From NCBI GenBank assembly GCA_001687465.1, contig LVLI01000261.1, positions 1 to 52,325 on the forward strand: 52,325 bases of DNA, written 5' to 3'. Positions 10,571-20,601 of this stretch are shown piece by piece. The DNA comes from Halocafeteria seosinensis. Its lineage: Eukaryota; Sar; Bigyra; Bicosoecida. Position numbers and translations under genes: made by a program. A model generated the notes under the pieces. It saw only the letters and a program-made list of their open reading frames with translations, had not been told where the DNA came from and searched no databases. The number at the start of each line of letters is the position of its first letter. Position 1 is the first letter of the stretch.

Positions 10571-11329
10571 TACCAGTAGTGCATTATGTTATGCAGAGAA
10601 AGAGCAAGATGGACGAAGCCTTGTAGAGCCCTCGCCGAAGCGACAGTATCCGCGCACTCTTACTAACAACGCCTGGATGAGTTTCACTGCTACAAACAGT
10701 ACCGCATATGCTGAGAATCTGGCGAGATATAGATGCAGAATGTCACCGGTTCACAAACTTCTTGTGAGGTACTAACTTCAAGCATCACCGGGTAAACTGT
10801 ATCGTATCATGAGTCTGTATGGATTGGTTTTGGGAGATGTAGTACAGGAGGAATCCTCGCTCCAATATCTTTTTGTTTGTGGGTCGTTTTATGGGAAACG
10901 AAAGGGGCCAGTTTAGTATGGCATTTGTTCGAAGCCATGGCTTTAACTTAGGGAGAGGGTGGGATTACGTTGCATGTGTTGAAGGGTATCACGTGGGTGG
11001 GTGTATGCGGCTGCCGTAGATTTCCCGGGCATTTCTTTTCGTTGATAACGCACCAGGAAAGAGGAGTTCTAAGAAAAATGAGAGCCAAGAAGTGTAAAAA
11101 GGCCACAACTAAAGGGAGCAAGAAGATGAAAAGTACCAGGATTGGTCATCGGAACATCTTCATGGTTAAGATGATGACGCTGTCGAAAGTTCGGGAAGTT
11201 GAACTTCCCCTGGAACTTGAAAAAAAAGCGAAAAATCTTCTTGACGCATACGGGGTATGATACCGTATAGTATACTTAGTCAAGGGTTCAAAGGCTGCTC
11301 ATTTCTTTCTACAGTTTAATTTTGGTTCA
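10571..11329. other. Interval between the two P2X-like genes
   Basis: These 759 bp separate the start of paralogue 2 from the stop of paralogue 1. They should contain the paralogue 2 promoter. The only coding candidate is the short lysine-rich plus-strand frame listed separately at 11077-11262. I saw no RNA gene or repeat. Confidence 0.5.
11077..11262 (+). CDS. Possible small lysine-rich protein
   Basis: An ATG at 11077 opens a frame of about 61 residues beginning MRAKKCKKATTKGSKKMK and ending in a short helix-like segment before TGA. The frame is open further upstream (from about 10970) without a better start. It is strongly basic, as small ribosomal or nucleic-acid-binding proteins are, but matches no family I know. 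It could be a chance frame. Confidence 0.2.
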
Positions 11330-13152
11330 TTACGATGAGGTGAATGACTGACCACTCGGCCCGCCATTGCTTCGGTGGCGGTCAATTTCAGCAGTGTGAA
11401 TGGGGTTGACTCGCTCTGTCTGTGGTGACCTCCTGGGCATATCAACTGATCCTTGCTGTTCCAAGTCACCTTCCTGACCCTTAAGGTACTCATCATACGG
11501 GATTGCTTCTGCTTGCCCATCATTTTGCTGCTCCTGTCCGTGTGTACTTCCACCAGCACTCCCAGCAAAGTTGTCAAACTCGCCATCTGTTTTGTCGAAA
11601 ATTCCTGCAGAGCCACATGTTGTAGGTTGGCCAATGATAGCGAGGTTTCATGAACGAGACGGACTTACTGGGCTGGGGATTGATAAGGTCTTCCGTCCTG
11701 AACTTTCGGATCTCGGAATCCGGCAAGTGTTCGATGTCTGAGTACTTTACGCTGCTAATTGTCTGATATTGCCGATATATATACTTCATCTTGTGCACGT
11801 AAAGGGCATAACAATCTGCAATGAATTGTGCTATCACAATAAGCACAACCGAGGTCACAATTTGGACCAGCAATAGCTGGAAACTGAAATAGCCAATGTT
11901 TGAAGAAGTGGTAATAAGGATCGTAACGCCGAGGCGTGTCAACAGGAGTCGATTTTGACTCATAACCTCTTGAGCCTTATCCAAAGCTTGCTGTTTCTGC
12001 GACACTGTTTCTTTCAAGTGGCGGATACGATACGAATACCTGCCATCGTAGCGAAATAAGAGTTAGCGACACCCAACATCCAGACACGACTAAGGCACGA
12101 ACCTGACGTTGCGCGGGGAGTACGTGAAAAAGTTGTCATAGTGAATATCGAATTGTAGTACCGTCCCATCTTCTCTGATGCTTTTAGTCCTCCCTTTCTC
12201 ATCTGCGAGTGAACCTATGAGGCTGAAAACACGTCAAACGAGCACCGCACTGACATGCGCACATACTATCCATGTCGCTTATCCCAGCAGCATTAAGTAA
12301 GGTTCGAAGTGGAAATTCATCAGGTTTTCCATCGCTAAACGATTGCTTGACAGACGTGGGACATTCTCGGTTGGCTGAGTCGTAACCGGAACAAGCATCA
12401 ACCTGCTTTCCCGATTTGTCTAGTAGTTTGCCATCAATATCTTCACTATTGTAGTTCCTGTCTTTCAGAGGGACAACCATACTGTGGACAATACGTATCT
12501 GTAAAGAATCACGAAGCCATTTCAATTCATAGACACGTAGAGAAATGGGGTCAAATGCCTATACTGACTCGAAACCATTCAGGTTCAGCCGGATAGAACG
12601 TAGTGTTGGATACTGTTTCGTAGGAGCAGGTGAACCGATCACTCGGATCAAAGCAAGTATCATCTGCAAGCTTTTGGCTTTGTTGAAATACATTCGTGGT
12701 GATAAACAATTCCCCTGTAAAACCGATGCGTTCAATAAACCACAATCATTGACAGAAAAAGGCTGCAACTTACCCGATACACCCGCTGGGTAGCGCACGT
12801 TCTGGTCGTCCCAATAGCGACATGGCTTGGGCGATGTAAGCATGTCTCCATCTAGGTGCCCATACGTCTGATCCTTGTGGTCGAGGCAATAAGGTATATC
12901 CGTTTCATTATCCCGTTTAAGTGGATTAAGTAGCTGAACTCTGTGCGAACTCGCCACATCAGCCAGCTCACGGTACTGTTGATTTACAATGATCTGATAG
13001 ATCCCCACATAGCTAATCACGATGAGAATGCAAAAGAAATAAAAGAATCCCAAGTAGCCGTCTCGAATCCGAACTTCCCTCTTGGTGCTGTAGCTGAAGA
13101 GCTCATCGGCATCCCATTGGCGCTTGCTGACGGCGGACAGAAAATTACCCAT
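11330..13152 (-). CDS. P2X-like ATP-gated channel, paralogue 1
   Basis: Exons 13152-12774, 12714-12569, 12498-12267, 12202-12103, 12039-11669 and 11604-11330 sum to 1,503 nt (500 aa), phases closing. The N-terminal tail has FSYSTKREVRIRDGYLG, which preserves the P2X Y-x-T-x-K/R site, then TM1 (FFCILIVISYVGIYQIIV). The cysteine-containing ectodomain ends with SPRNVRYSYRI, which resembles the P2X NFR-x-A-K-Y region that contacts ATP (N and R kept, F replaced by V). TM2 is LVQIVTSVVLIVIAQFIADC. The cytosolic tail is long, Gln- and Gly-rich and low complexity. The two lysines after TM1 that bind ATP in animal receptors are not obviously conserved, so the ligand is inferred from family only. Confidence 0.82.
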
Positions 13153-13679
13153 GGTTTTCTTGCTCTTTTTCAGGCACAGACGTCTTCGTCTCGAAGCTTC
13201 CTAGGCATGATCGACTCCAGCGAAGGTCGGAAGACGAGCGTGGATCCTGACGTAGACAATGTGTGGCATACAATCAAATCCGTCCAAGGAAACGTTACCT
13301 CACAAAGGAGGACGGTACCAGTAGGTCTCATCAATAGGTCACAAAACTCATGATGGCAATGCAATCAGTGTTGGAAGGTACTCTTGTTTGATTCACCGGA
13401 AAACTACATCGGGGCTTTTGTCCCTGATCATGGATGAAGGCTGCTCTACAGCACTGATTGTAGTTTTCTGTGTGCGGGATTTAACCCGTGCTAGTAAGCG
13501 GTAGTTATTCCTTAGAAGATAAGCCAGGAACACGATAATACACTGAGAATAAGAGGTACACGGGGTACGTATCCGACAGTGTATTGTATAAATGTCTCCA
13601 CTGGCATGCCACATACATATGTATACCTGATGCCACCTGGTTTGGCTGCTAGCTTAGTTTAGAGACAATGCGGCGATTC
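13153..13679. other. Upstream region of P2X-like paralogue 1
   Basis: I see no convincing gene here. The interval precedes the minus-strand P2X-like start and should include its promoter. Short open frames on both strands lack domains and splice support. Confidence 0.5.
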
Positions 13680-14160
13680 AAGACATGGCCATTGTGCGCC
13701 CAGATATACCAGTAGCCTTGCTTGGAGTTCATATATTTTGCTGATTTTTCTGTTCACTCTGTTGCTCTTATAGTCATGATAATGGTGAATCATACTCCCT
13801 GATATTCCTGGATCGTCAGCATTCTGCTGGCTCAGGTTGAATGTTGCCGATCTTGGGTCTGTCCTCTCTATGAGCTACTTCCGAGCCCTTTGTTCCTCCC
13901 GTTGTTTTAAAAACTTGTAATACTCCATGCTGATGATTTTCTTTGCCACGGGCGCCGGGATCTATCGGTCTTCATGCTCTTCCTGTGACATAGAATCAAG
14001 TGAACCCCACGGAGCTCGTCAAGAGGATACATATTTCATAATTTGCCATACCCATGTACGTTCCAGGTAGCATTGGGATTTATACATCCGCACCGAACTC
14101 GTCGGGTACGAGTTTGTAAACAACCTTCGATGAGGGCGGTATGCCGGACCTGAATGGCAT
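13680..14160 (-). pseudogene. Decayed gene with three in-frame stops
   Basis: An ATG at 14160 starts a protein-like stretch, MPFRSGIPPSSKVVYKLVP and onwards. The reading continues, across a likely intron ending near 13981, into IPAPVAKKIISMEYYKFLKQ and a charged helix with FNLSQQNADDPG. It is broken by TAA at 14080-14082, TAG at 13962-13964 and TAG at 13875-13877. Each would be a Gln codon (CAA or CAG) if one T were C. Flanking codons read as good protein on both sides of each stop. Neighbouring genes end with TAA and TAG, so reassignment is not an explanation. I do not recognise the family. An alternative is that splicing removes some of these stops. Confidence 0.4.
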
Positions 14161-14982
14161 AGAACCCGTCTATCAAGTGTCTTTTCCATGCATTAGAATT
14201 TAATTGGTTCACTTACAGGATGGCTGTCGACATCAACTCTACACTCTTTCGATTTAGAAACAAACGATGCCCAGCAGTACGAACGATGCCCAGCAGTAGC
14301 TGTCTAGGGATTGTTGCCCAAGCCAGCGGACGGTTCAATTCGTGCGAGAAATTGATGATATTGGCGTTGTTGGCGTTTACGTATTTCTTATATAGGCGTT
14401 ACAGTGTTTGCTTGGTTGTTTCATGCTACGCGGCTCCGATTTTGCCTTCAACACCGGGGGATCGTTCCGTAATCTTCGGTCGTTGGATGAACGAAGCTGG
14501 GTTTGCAGAAGTCCATCCACTAGTCGAAAGCGTATTCTATGAGCTTGTCCACTGTATTCCCCATGTTTCTATTCAAGCTTCATATACAGTAGGTATCACT
14601 TGCGCAGTGCGTACTGCTTGCTCTGAAGGCATTGTGCACAGGAATGGCGTTGTTTTCGACAGTGTACAATGCACAGTCATATTTATCGTCTCCCATCCGG
14701 TCAATCTACTTTCAGTGCCAACCAGTGCAAGCACCGATAAGTTTAACACTTTAACCTTCGCCATCGTGTTGGTGGCCCGTGGCCCACGGGCCACGGGCCG
14801 TGGGCGGAGGCCCGGCGGACCAAAATACGCCGTGGGCCCGTGGCGCGGTCTTATCCAACAGTTGGTAAAAGTGTCTGATTTGATTGAGAATAGTGTCCCT
14901 GTTTGCCTAGGTAACTGGAAGCATTAAACAAGCGTCTCATTAGCGAGTTTATCTGTGATATCGTTAAGAAAATCGAATCAAA
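14161..14982. promoter_or_regulatory. Upstream region of actin with GC-rich palindrome
   Basis: This interval leads to the actin ATG. A perfect 23-bp palindrome (11-bp arms, one-base centre) lies at 14772-14794, followed by further copies of CCGTGGG/CCCACGG up to about 14850. A 235-codon open frame covers most of the interval on the plus strand (14220-14927), but its composition is erratic and it matches nothing I know. I treat it as non-coding leader and promoter. No TATA box could be assigned. Confidence 0.4.
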
Positions 14983-16649
14983 ATGGTAAGTGTCTCGGGA
15001 CGCTGAAATGCGCCATCTTGCGGGAGCGTCGACAGGGGGAACTTGAAGGGAGCAAAAAACGTGCTGGCTTTTGCTCGCCCGCTTTGATTTGCTGTTGTAT
15101 GAGCTCCGTATGAGCCAATGTCCTCGCTAGGACATGAGGGTGACTGAGACGCATCGAATAAGGATGGGATTCCCTGTGGGGGAGCGTTTGGAAAGGCGGA
15201 TAAATTGGGGAAGATACGCCGTATCCCCTTCGTTCTTTTTTTCCACCGGACACCTGGCGGCCTGATTTGGGCGCGCTTTGGCTTATATTACATGATATGT
15301 GCTTTGTTTACTGACGCTTACAGGCTGAAGACGAGGTTCAAGCTCTTGTGATCGACAATGGATCCGGTATGTGCAAGGTAAGTTGCTCTATGTTGTTGTA
15401 CAGCCAGTATACCACAGGCTTGTTCTGTGGGGACTGGGGAGTGCAATCCCTCGGTTTCCTTGCCCCCTTGCGGAGCCCTTGGGATTGTACCGCGTCCTTT
15501 TTGTCGTTTTGACCGGACCATAATCCAACGAATCTCTCGGCATCAACTTCACTTTCTCTTAATTCTGCTTTCCAGGCCGGATTCGCGGGTGACGATGCTC
15601 CCCGTGCTGTGTTCCCCAGCATTGTCGGACGTCCCAAACACCCTGGTATCATGGTTGGTATGGACCAGAAGGATGCCTATGTAGGAGATGAGGCCCAAAG
15701 CAAGCGAGGTGTCCTCAGCTTGAAGTACCCGATTGAACATGGTATCGTCACCAACTGGGACGATATGGAGAAAATCTGGCATCACACCTTCTACAATGAG
15801 CTCCGTGTAGCCCCCGATGACCACCCTGTGCTGTTGACCGAGGCTCCTCTTAACCCCAAGGCCAACCGTGAGCGCATGACCCAGATTATGTTCGAGACCT
15901 TCAACGTACCGGCTATGTACGTCAACATTCAGGCTGTGCTGTCTCTTTATGCATCTGGTCGTACCACCGGTGGTGTACTCGACTCCGGTGATGGTGTGAG
16001 CCACACTGTACCCATTTACGAAGGGTATGCCCTTCCCCACGCCATCCAGCGATTGGATCTTGCTGGCCGTGACTTAACTGACTACTTGATGAAGATCTTG
16101 ACTGAGCGCGGACACAACTTCAGCACCACAGCGGAACGCGAAATCGTCCGTGATATCAAAGAAAAGTTGACTTACGTTGCATTGGACTTTGACTCAGAGA
16201 TGAAGACTTCCGCTGAGAGTTCCGAGATCGAGAAGACTTACGAGTTACCCGACGGTAACGTAATTACAATTGGAAACGAACGCTTCCGTACCCCTGAAGT
16301 GTTGTTCCAGCCTGACATGATTGGCAAGGAAGATGCTGGTGTCCATAAGACCATGTTCAACACGATTATGAAGTGTGACGTAGATATTCGTAAGGATCTG
16401 TACTCCAACATTGTACTGTCTGGTGGTACTACCATGTTCCCCGGAATTGCCGAGCGCATGACCAAGGAAATTACTGCCTTGGCACCCGCTGCCATGAAGA
16501 TCAAGGTGGTTGCTCCACCTGAGCGTAAATACTCTGTATGGATTGGAGGATCTATCTTATCATCTCTGTCCACTTTCCAGAGCATGTGGATTTCCAAGGA
16601 AGAGTACGATGAATCCGGACCTACCATTGTCCACAGAAAATGCTTCTAA
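14983..16649 (+). CDS. ACT: Actin
   Basis: Exons 14983-14985 (the ATG alone), 15324-15377 and 15576-16649 sum to 1,131 nt (376 aa), the normal actin length. The protein begins [19 protein letters not shown] and ends PTIVHRKCF, with the phosphate-binding DNGSG loop, [11 protein letters not shown] in the D-loop region, LDSGDGVSH and [10 protein letters not shown]. It is a conventional cytoplasmic actin, near-identical to family consensus, and forms filaments. The first intron (338 nt) sits immediately after the start codon and is much longer than the 60-90 nt usual here. The second intron is 198 nt. Long leading introns often carry enhancing signals in highly expressed genes (inference). Confidence 0.98.
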
Positions 16650-16747
16650 GAAGCTGGAAGCTGCAAGCTTCGACATATATAGCTTTCTCCGCTATGCAGA
16701 GAAAGTCCTTGGAGGAGATAGACTTCTTCGATGCATCGGGTCGAGGC

Positions 16748-17367
16748 TTAAGTGCTTCCCCTGTTGCGTTGAGTTGTGGAGTCTCTCTCTTCTATAGCCC
16801 TTAATGAACGACAACTGGAAATTTGGCTGCTCCTGACCACCTCATACCACTGAGCCAACTCTTCTATCGCAGCGTTGAGGCCGATTGGGGCTTCCGCAAA
16901 CGCTTTAAGAGAATAGTGGTGCTGTCTACTTGGGAAGTCGTACGTTTTTAGGCAGTCGGTCGATAGTCTATGCTGGTGTGGACCAGCATAATAGAAACAC
17001 TTACCAACCAACCTATTTAGTGTACAATAACCACTGTTACTGTATGTAGAATTTTGATGGTGACATGATGATGGACATACGCCATTCTGTCGCAGATGTT
17101 GCGACCGAAGTGCTTGCAGCGTTGAACTTGAAACGATTCCCCCATACAATTGGCACCATTGTTCACGTTAGAATGCAAAAAGTCTTGGATAGATGTGTCC
17201 TTGTGTTGCCCTACTTTTCTTTGAGGTAGAAGGTCTAGTGATCGAAAGGTCGTGTCTCCCGTCCAAGCGGTATCCAACGGTAAAATACCTACAAGTAGTA
17301 GGAATCCAACCCACGCGCGTTGTTGCAACTCCACCTCATTCAAGTCATTCTGGTTGATTGCATGCAC
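16748..17367 (-). CDS. Unrecognised membrane or secreted protein
   Basis: An ATG at 17367 starts a frame with a hydrophobic segment (AWVGFLLLVGILPLDTAW, about residues 19-36), consistent with a signal peptide or anchor. A cysteine-bearing region follows (NCMGESFQVQRCKHFGRNIC). The frame stops at 17017. A good GTATGTCC donor near 17090 suggests it splices onward. A second protein-like stretch, HYSLKAFAEAPIGLNAAIEE and following, ends at 16748, but I could not find an acceptor in the matching phase. So it may be one gene of two or three exons, or two fragments. Family unknown. Confidence 0.4.
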
Positions 17368-17399
17368 TCGAGCTTAGATCCCTAGAAAGTCTCCCTACG

Positions 17400-18582
17400 A
17401 TGCCGTTCTCATCATCTTCTGTCTATCGCTATAACCCGCGACAAAAGCGAGAGCACGATGCGATAGAAAACAGTAAGACAGCGCTGATGACTACAGGCCG
17501 GCCTGTTTCCCCTATAAAGACATCTGGAGAACTGGCTGCGACTGTGCAAGGCGCAAGCGATCCAAATGTAGGAAGGCGAACTATCGAGATAGGCAAGCCT
17601 TGGCACAACGCACCCAACAAAGGTTCCTGCCGCGCGTGCGGTTTCGCGAACCGACCGGAGAGTGTGTACCAGCAGCGCTATGACCGTGAGAATCATGTGC
17701 ACGCTTCACATTCTGGAGTCATTCGCGAGGATTATATTCGTATGGCCATGGCACATAAAGTCGCCGCTGGAGAGATCCCAAGCGAAACTGCAAAAGCGCT
17801 GGAATCTTCCCACTATCACTTTGACAAAGGATTCCGACCTCAGCATAAGAAGGGGAAACCTGAGGAAGTGCAAGTAAGGTTTGCAACAAAAACAAAGCTA
17901 CAATGTTCTCATTGCTCTTAATTCATCATAAATGTTGATTGCCCAGATGTATGAGACTGCGAAGCTCAATAGTAGTACTGGCTTTGGGAATAGCACTGAA
18001 CGTAAGTTTGGCATCATGCAATGGCGGGACCCTATTTTGATCGGTCAAGAGAATTTCATTGATTTCGCGTAAGAACAGGGCGATTGACTAGGACTCTACA
18101 CGAACAACAGGCAAGACCACCCAGCCAATTTGCTACAGCGACACAACTACTGGCTCACTCAAGGAAGACGCAAACGAACAAGGAAGGGAATGAGGAGGAT
18201 ACTTATGGTGATAAAATCTGGGATGGAGTCGAAGAGTTGAAATATGCGCCATCAGGAATGAGCGCGTTACACTACAAGACAGGAGGTAAGTACAAGTAAC
18301 GATTTGAGGAACCCCTGTCAATTCGTGTACTCTTGGCGACGATTACATTCAGAATTCAAACCTGTGCATCCCCCGCTACATCATAACCGAAAGTTTACCA
18401 TGATTTCATGGGAGGATGAAAAACGGGAGATCCAGCGTAAACGCGAGGAGGGTATAAAAATCCGTGAGATGCTCCCAGAAACCCAAAGTAAAAGCAAGAG
18501 CAAATCTCCGGACAGTAAGTGGCGCGAGCAAACTGATAAGATCCGAAAAAATGCTAAGAGAAGTCAAGAGTTGCGGAAATAG
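17400..18582 (+). CDS. Unrecognised 321-aa protein with lysine/arginine-rich tail
   Basis: Exons 17400-17873, 17947-18001, 18079-18285 and 18353-18582 sum to 966 nt (321 aa) with all phases closing, so the gene model is good even though I do not know the family. The N-terminal part is soluble and has GSCRACGFANRPESVYQQRY. A conserved-looking centre reads DKIWDGVEELKYAPSG, then ISWEDEKREIQRKREEGIKI. The last 60 residues are highly charged with KSKSKSP repeats. There is no signal peptide or membrane segment. Its TAG stop is only 19 bp from the stop of the converging apyrase gene. Confidence 0.75.
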
Positions 18583-18601
18583 CAGTACCAGCAGGCTTAG
18601 C

Positions 18602-20258
18602 CTAGATGAATTCAATTCCCTCAAATTTATGAGCGCCGGGAATTTGAGTTTCTTCGAGTAGAGTGTTCCCTTGTAGGTCGAACACCGTGATATCTGCATA
18701 AAAAGTTCCGCGTCTTTCGTAACTATATACAATAGCTTAATTCTTCAATGGAAAAGCTGTACGTACAGCTACTTTGGCCTGCGTTCTCTAAGTCTGAGTT
18801 TTCTTCGCTCTTCAAAGCCACCAACACTTGATCTCTGCTACCGGGAACAAACTTAGCGGAGCTAAATCCACGCTCCGGTGTCAAAGTGCCCACACGGAAT
18901 GATTGTAAATCAGTGAAGTCTTCGTTTGCCAGTATGACGGTATTAGCACCTTTTTTCTCGTCGACCTTATCATCATAAGCTTCTTTAGACATTCTCCGGG
19001 GCAAGAAAACCCATTTCCTCATTTCATTGCTCCATATTGCTGGACATGATCAAAACAGGAACGGACACGTCTAATACGGCAACGTCTTTTCTTGAAGGTA
19101 TTCGTCTCTTACCTGTTTCATGTAGCAGGTATGCTGGGAAAGAGTATCCCATTTTCCCTCTCAAGAAGTTGTATTTGGCGTTCCAATCGACATGGTTCAC
19201 CCTGAGCGCCCAACACAGAAGCGGTAAGAAACGGCATTGGTTAACAGCTGCGAAGCATGAAACACGGCTTACCTTCCTTCCTTGTCTATGGTCTTCACCC
19301 AGTTGTTATTTGTATTGATGATCTGGTTGTTGTTATCGGTAAACTCCTTCCCAAAGCTTCCAACGAATAACTTGTTGTCCTTGACAGTCATCCACTCGCA
19401 TTTAAACCCTTTATCGGTTTCAGCATCACCTGAGAATGAAGTCGCAGGAAACCGCTTAATTTTCATCCATAAGCTGTTTAAAAGTTGAGGCGGACCACAT
19501 ACCTTCCATAAGGATGTATCTAGGGATGGCCTTGGCCTGATCCGAAAGATAGTTTTCTATCTCAAAAACAATTCCCGACCTATCGTCACATGTGTAGAGG
19601 TGACCATTGAAGAGAGCTAGTTCACTAAGCTCCATGCCTCTTCCTGCTTCAGAATGTTGCGTTCGTAATTCCAAATCGGGAAACCACGTCACTGAGTATT
19701 GGTTACGTTCTCTATCATAAAAGAGTTTGCCCTGAGCAAGACAAGAACAGTTGATTCACCTAGGTCGCGTCACCATATTGCCTCGCAAGAGAAGACGCCA
19801 GAACATACCCGTTTGTAGTATCCTTTGAATCGCGGTTTCGGGGCATCGGGAACTTTGGATTCGTGATCCAAATCTGTCACAATAGCTATATCCATCTCCT
19901 CCGGAATCGACTGCAGCTGCAATTTTAGACAAGGAGTCACGAGGTCAGCAATAACCGTCACGCGCCGCTCTCAAGAAGCACTTACTCTCGTCGAGCGAAG
20001 CCCTCCACCTCCGGTTCCCGACGCGTATCTATCCGTAGACCCTACTCCAGCCATGTAAAGCAAACTAACGAGTATTCCGACACTGCATAAACCTCCTGCC
20101 AGCACTTTAAGTTGCTGGGAGTTCCATTGCAGGAAGCCCGGTGCAGTCATTGGCATTGGCTTCATTTTCCCATTGTCTCCGTCTCCCTCCGACCCTGTAG
20201 TTCCGGTACCATTCGGGTACGTGGAAGAACTATTCTGTGTGTAGCCGTTACGCATCAT
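18602..20258 (-). CDS. CANT1: Calcium-activated nucleotidase (apyrase, CANT1 family)
   Basis: Exons 20258-19986, 19916-19809, 19731-19503, 19429-19273, 19201-19113, 19039-18767 and 18693-18602 sum to 1,221 nt (406 aa), phases closing. An N-terminal Ser/Gly-rich cytosolic tail is followed by one membrane anchor (LKVLAGGLCSVGILVSLLYM, about 50-70), the type II layout of animal CANT1. Family motifs are GRGMELSELALFNGHLYTCD, KGFKCEWMTVKDNKLFVGSF, KWVFLPRRMS, GANTVILANEDF, GFSSAKFVPGSRDQVLVALK and the C-terminal KFEGIEFI. The enzyme hydrolyses nucleoside di- or triphosphates (UDP, GDP, ADP, sometimes ATP) in a Ca-dependent way in the secretory lumen or outside the cell. Confidence 0.95.
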
Positions 20259-20601
20259 CAACCTTGGTAATGAACGCTAAAGGCGGGCAAATGTCTCGTC
20301 TCGCAACAGAACAATCTTTTGTTCTTGTTTATATACAGCACGCTAGCAAGACTCTCCACTCAGAATCTCTGCGCTATTCTGATTATTTTACCGACGGACT
20401 TGTGTTCGTATTGCAGAGAGACATACAACCCTGCTACAGCTCCATCTATGGCCTTCTGGAGGTGAAACAGCCAGTCGCAAAAGGGTCCAACTTTTGATTG
20501 ACAGGTTCTGTTCTTATTCATGCATTGACGGCAGTGTTATTTTCCGTAGATAGGATTGCCTATGTTGACTATGGTAGAATTTGTCGAATAAAGATATCGC
20601 A
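20259..20601. promoter_or_regulatory. Divergent promoter between apyrase and TTC39-like genes
   Basis: Only 343 bp separate the two start codons, so both promoters and leaders must fit here. I could not identify a specific motif. Confidence 0.5.

Noticed and set aside
13680-14160. Reassigned TAA/TAG codons (ciliate-like code)
   Set aside because: Actin, RPS4 and EF-1alpha end precisely at TAA, and TSR2, CANT1 and the LTA4H-like gene end at TAG, so both are true stops in this genome.
14220-14927. 235-codon plus-strand open frame upstream of actin
   Set aside because: No domain, erratic composition and a GC-palindrome translated in the middle. It more likely reflects chance openness in the actin leader region.
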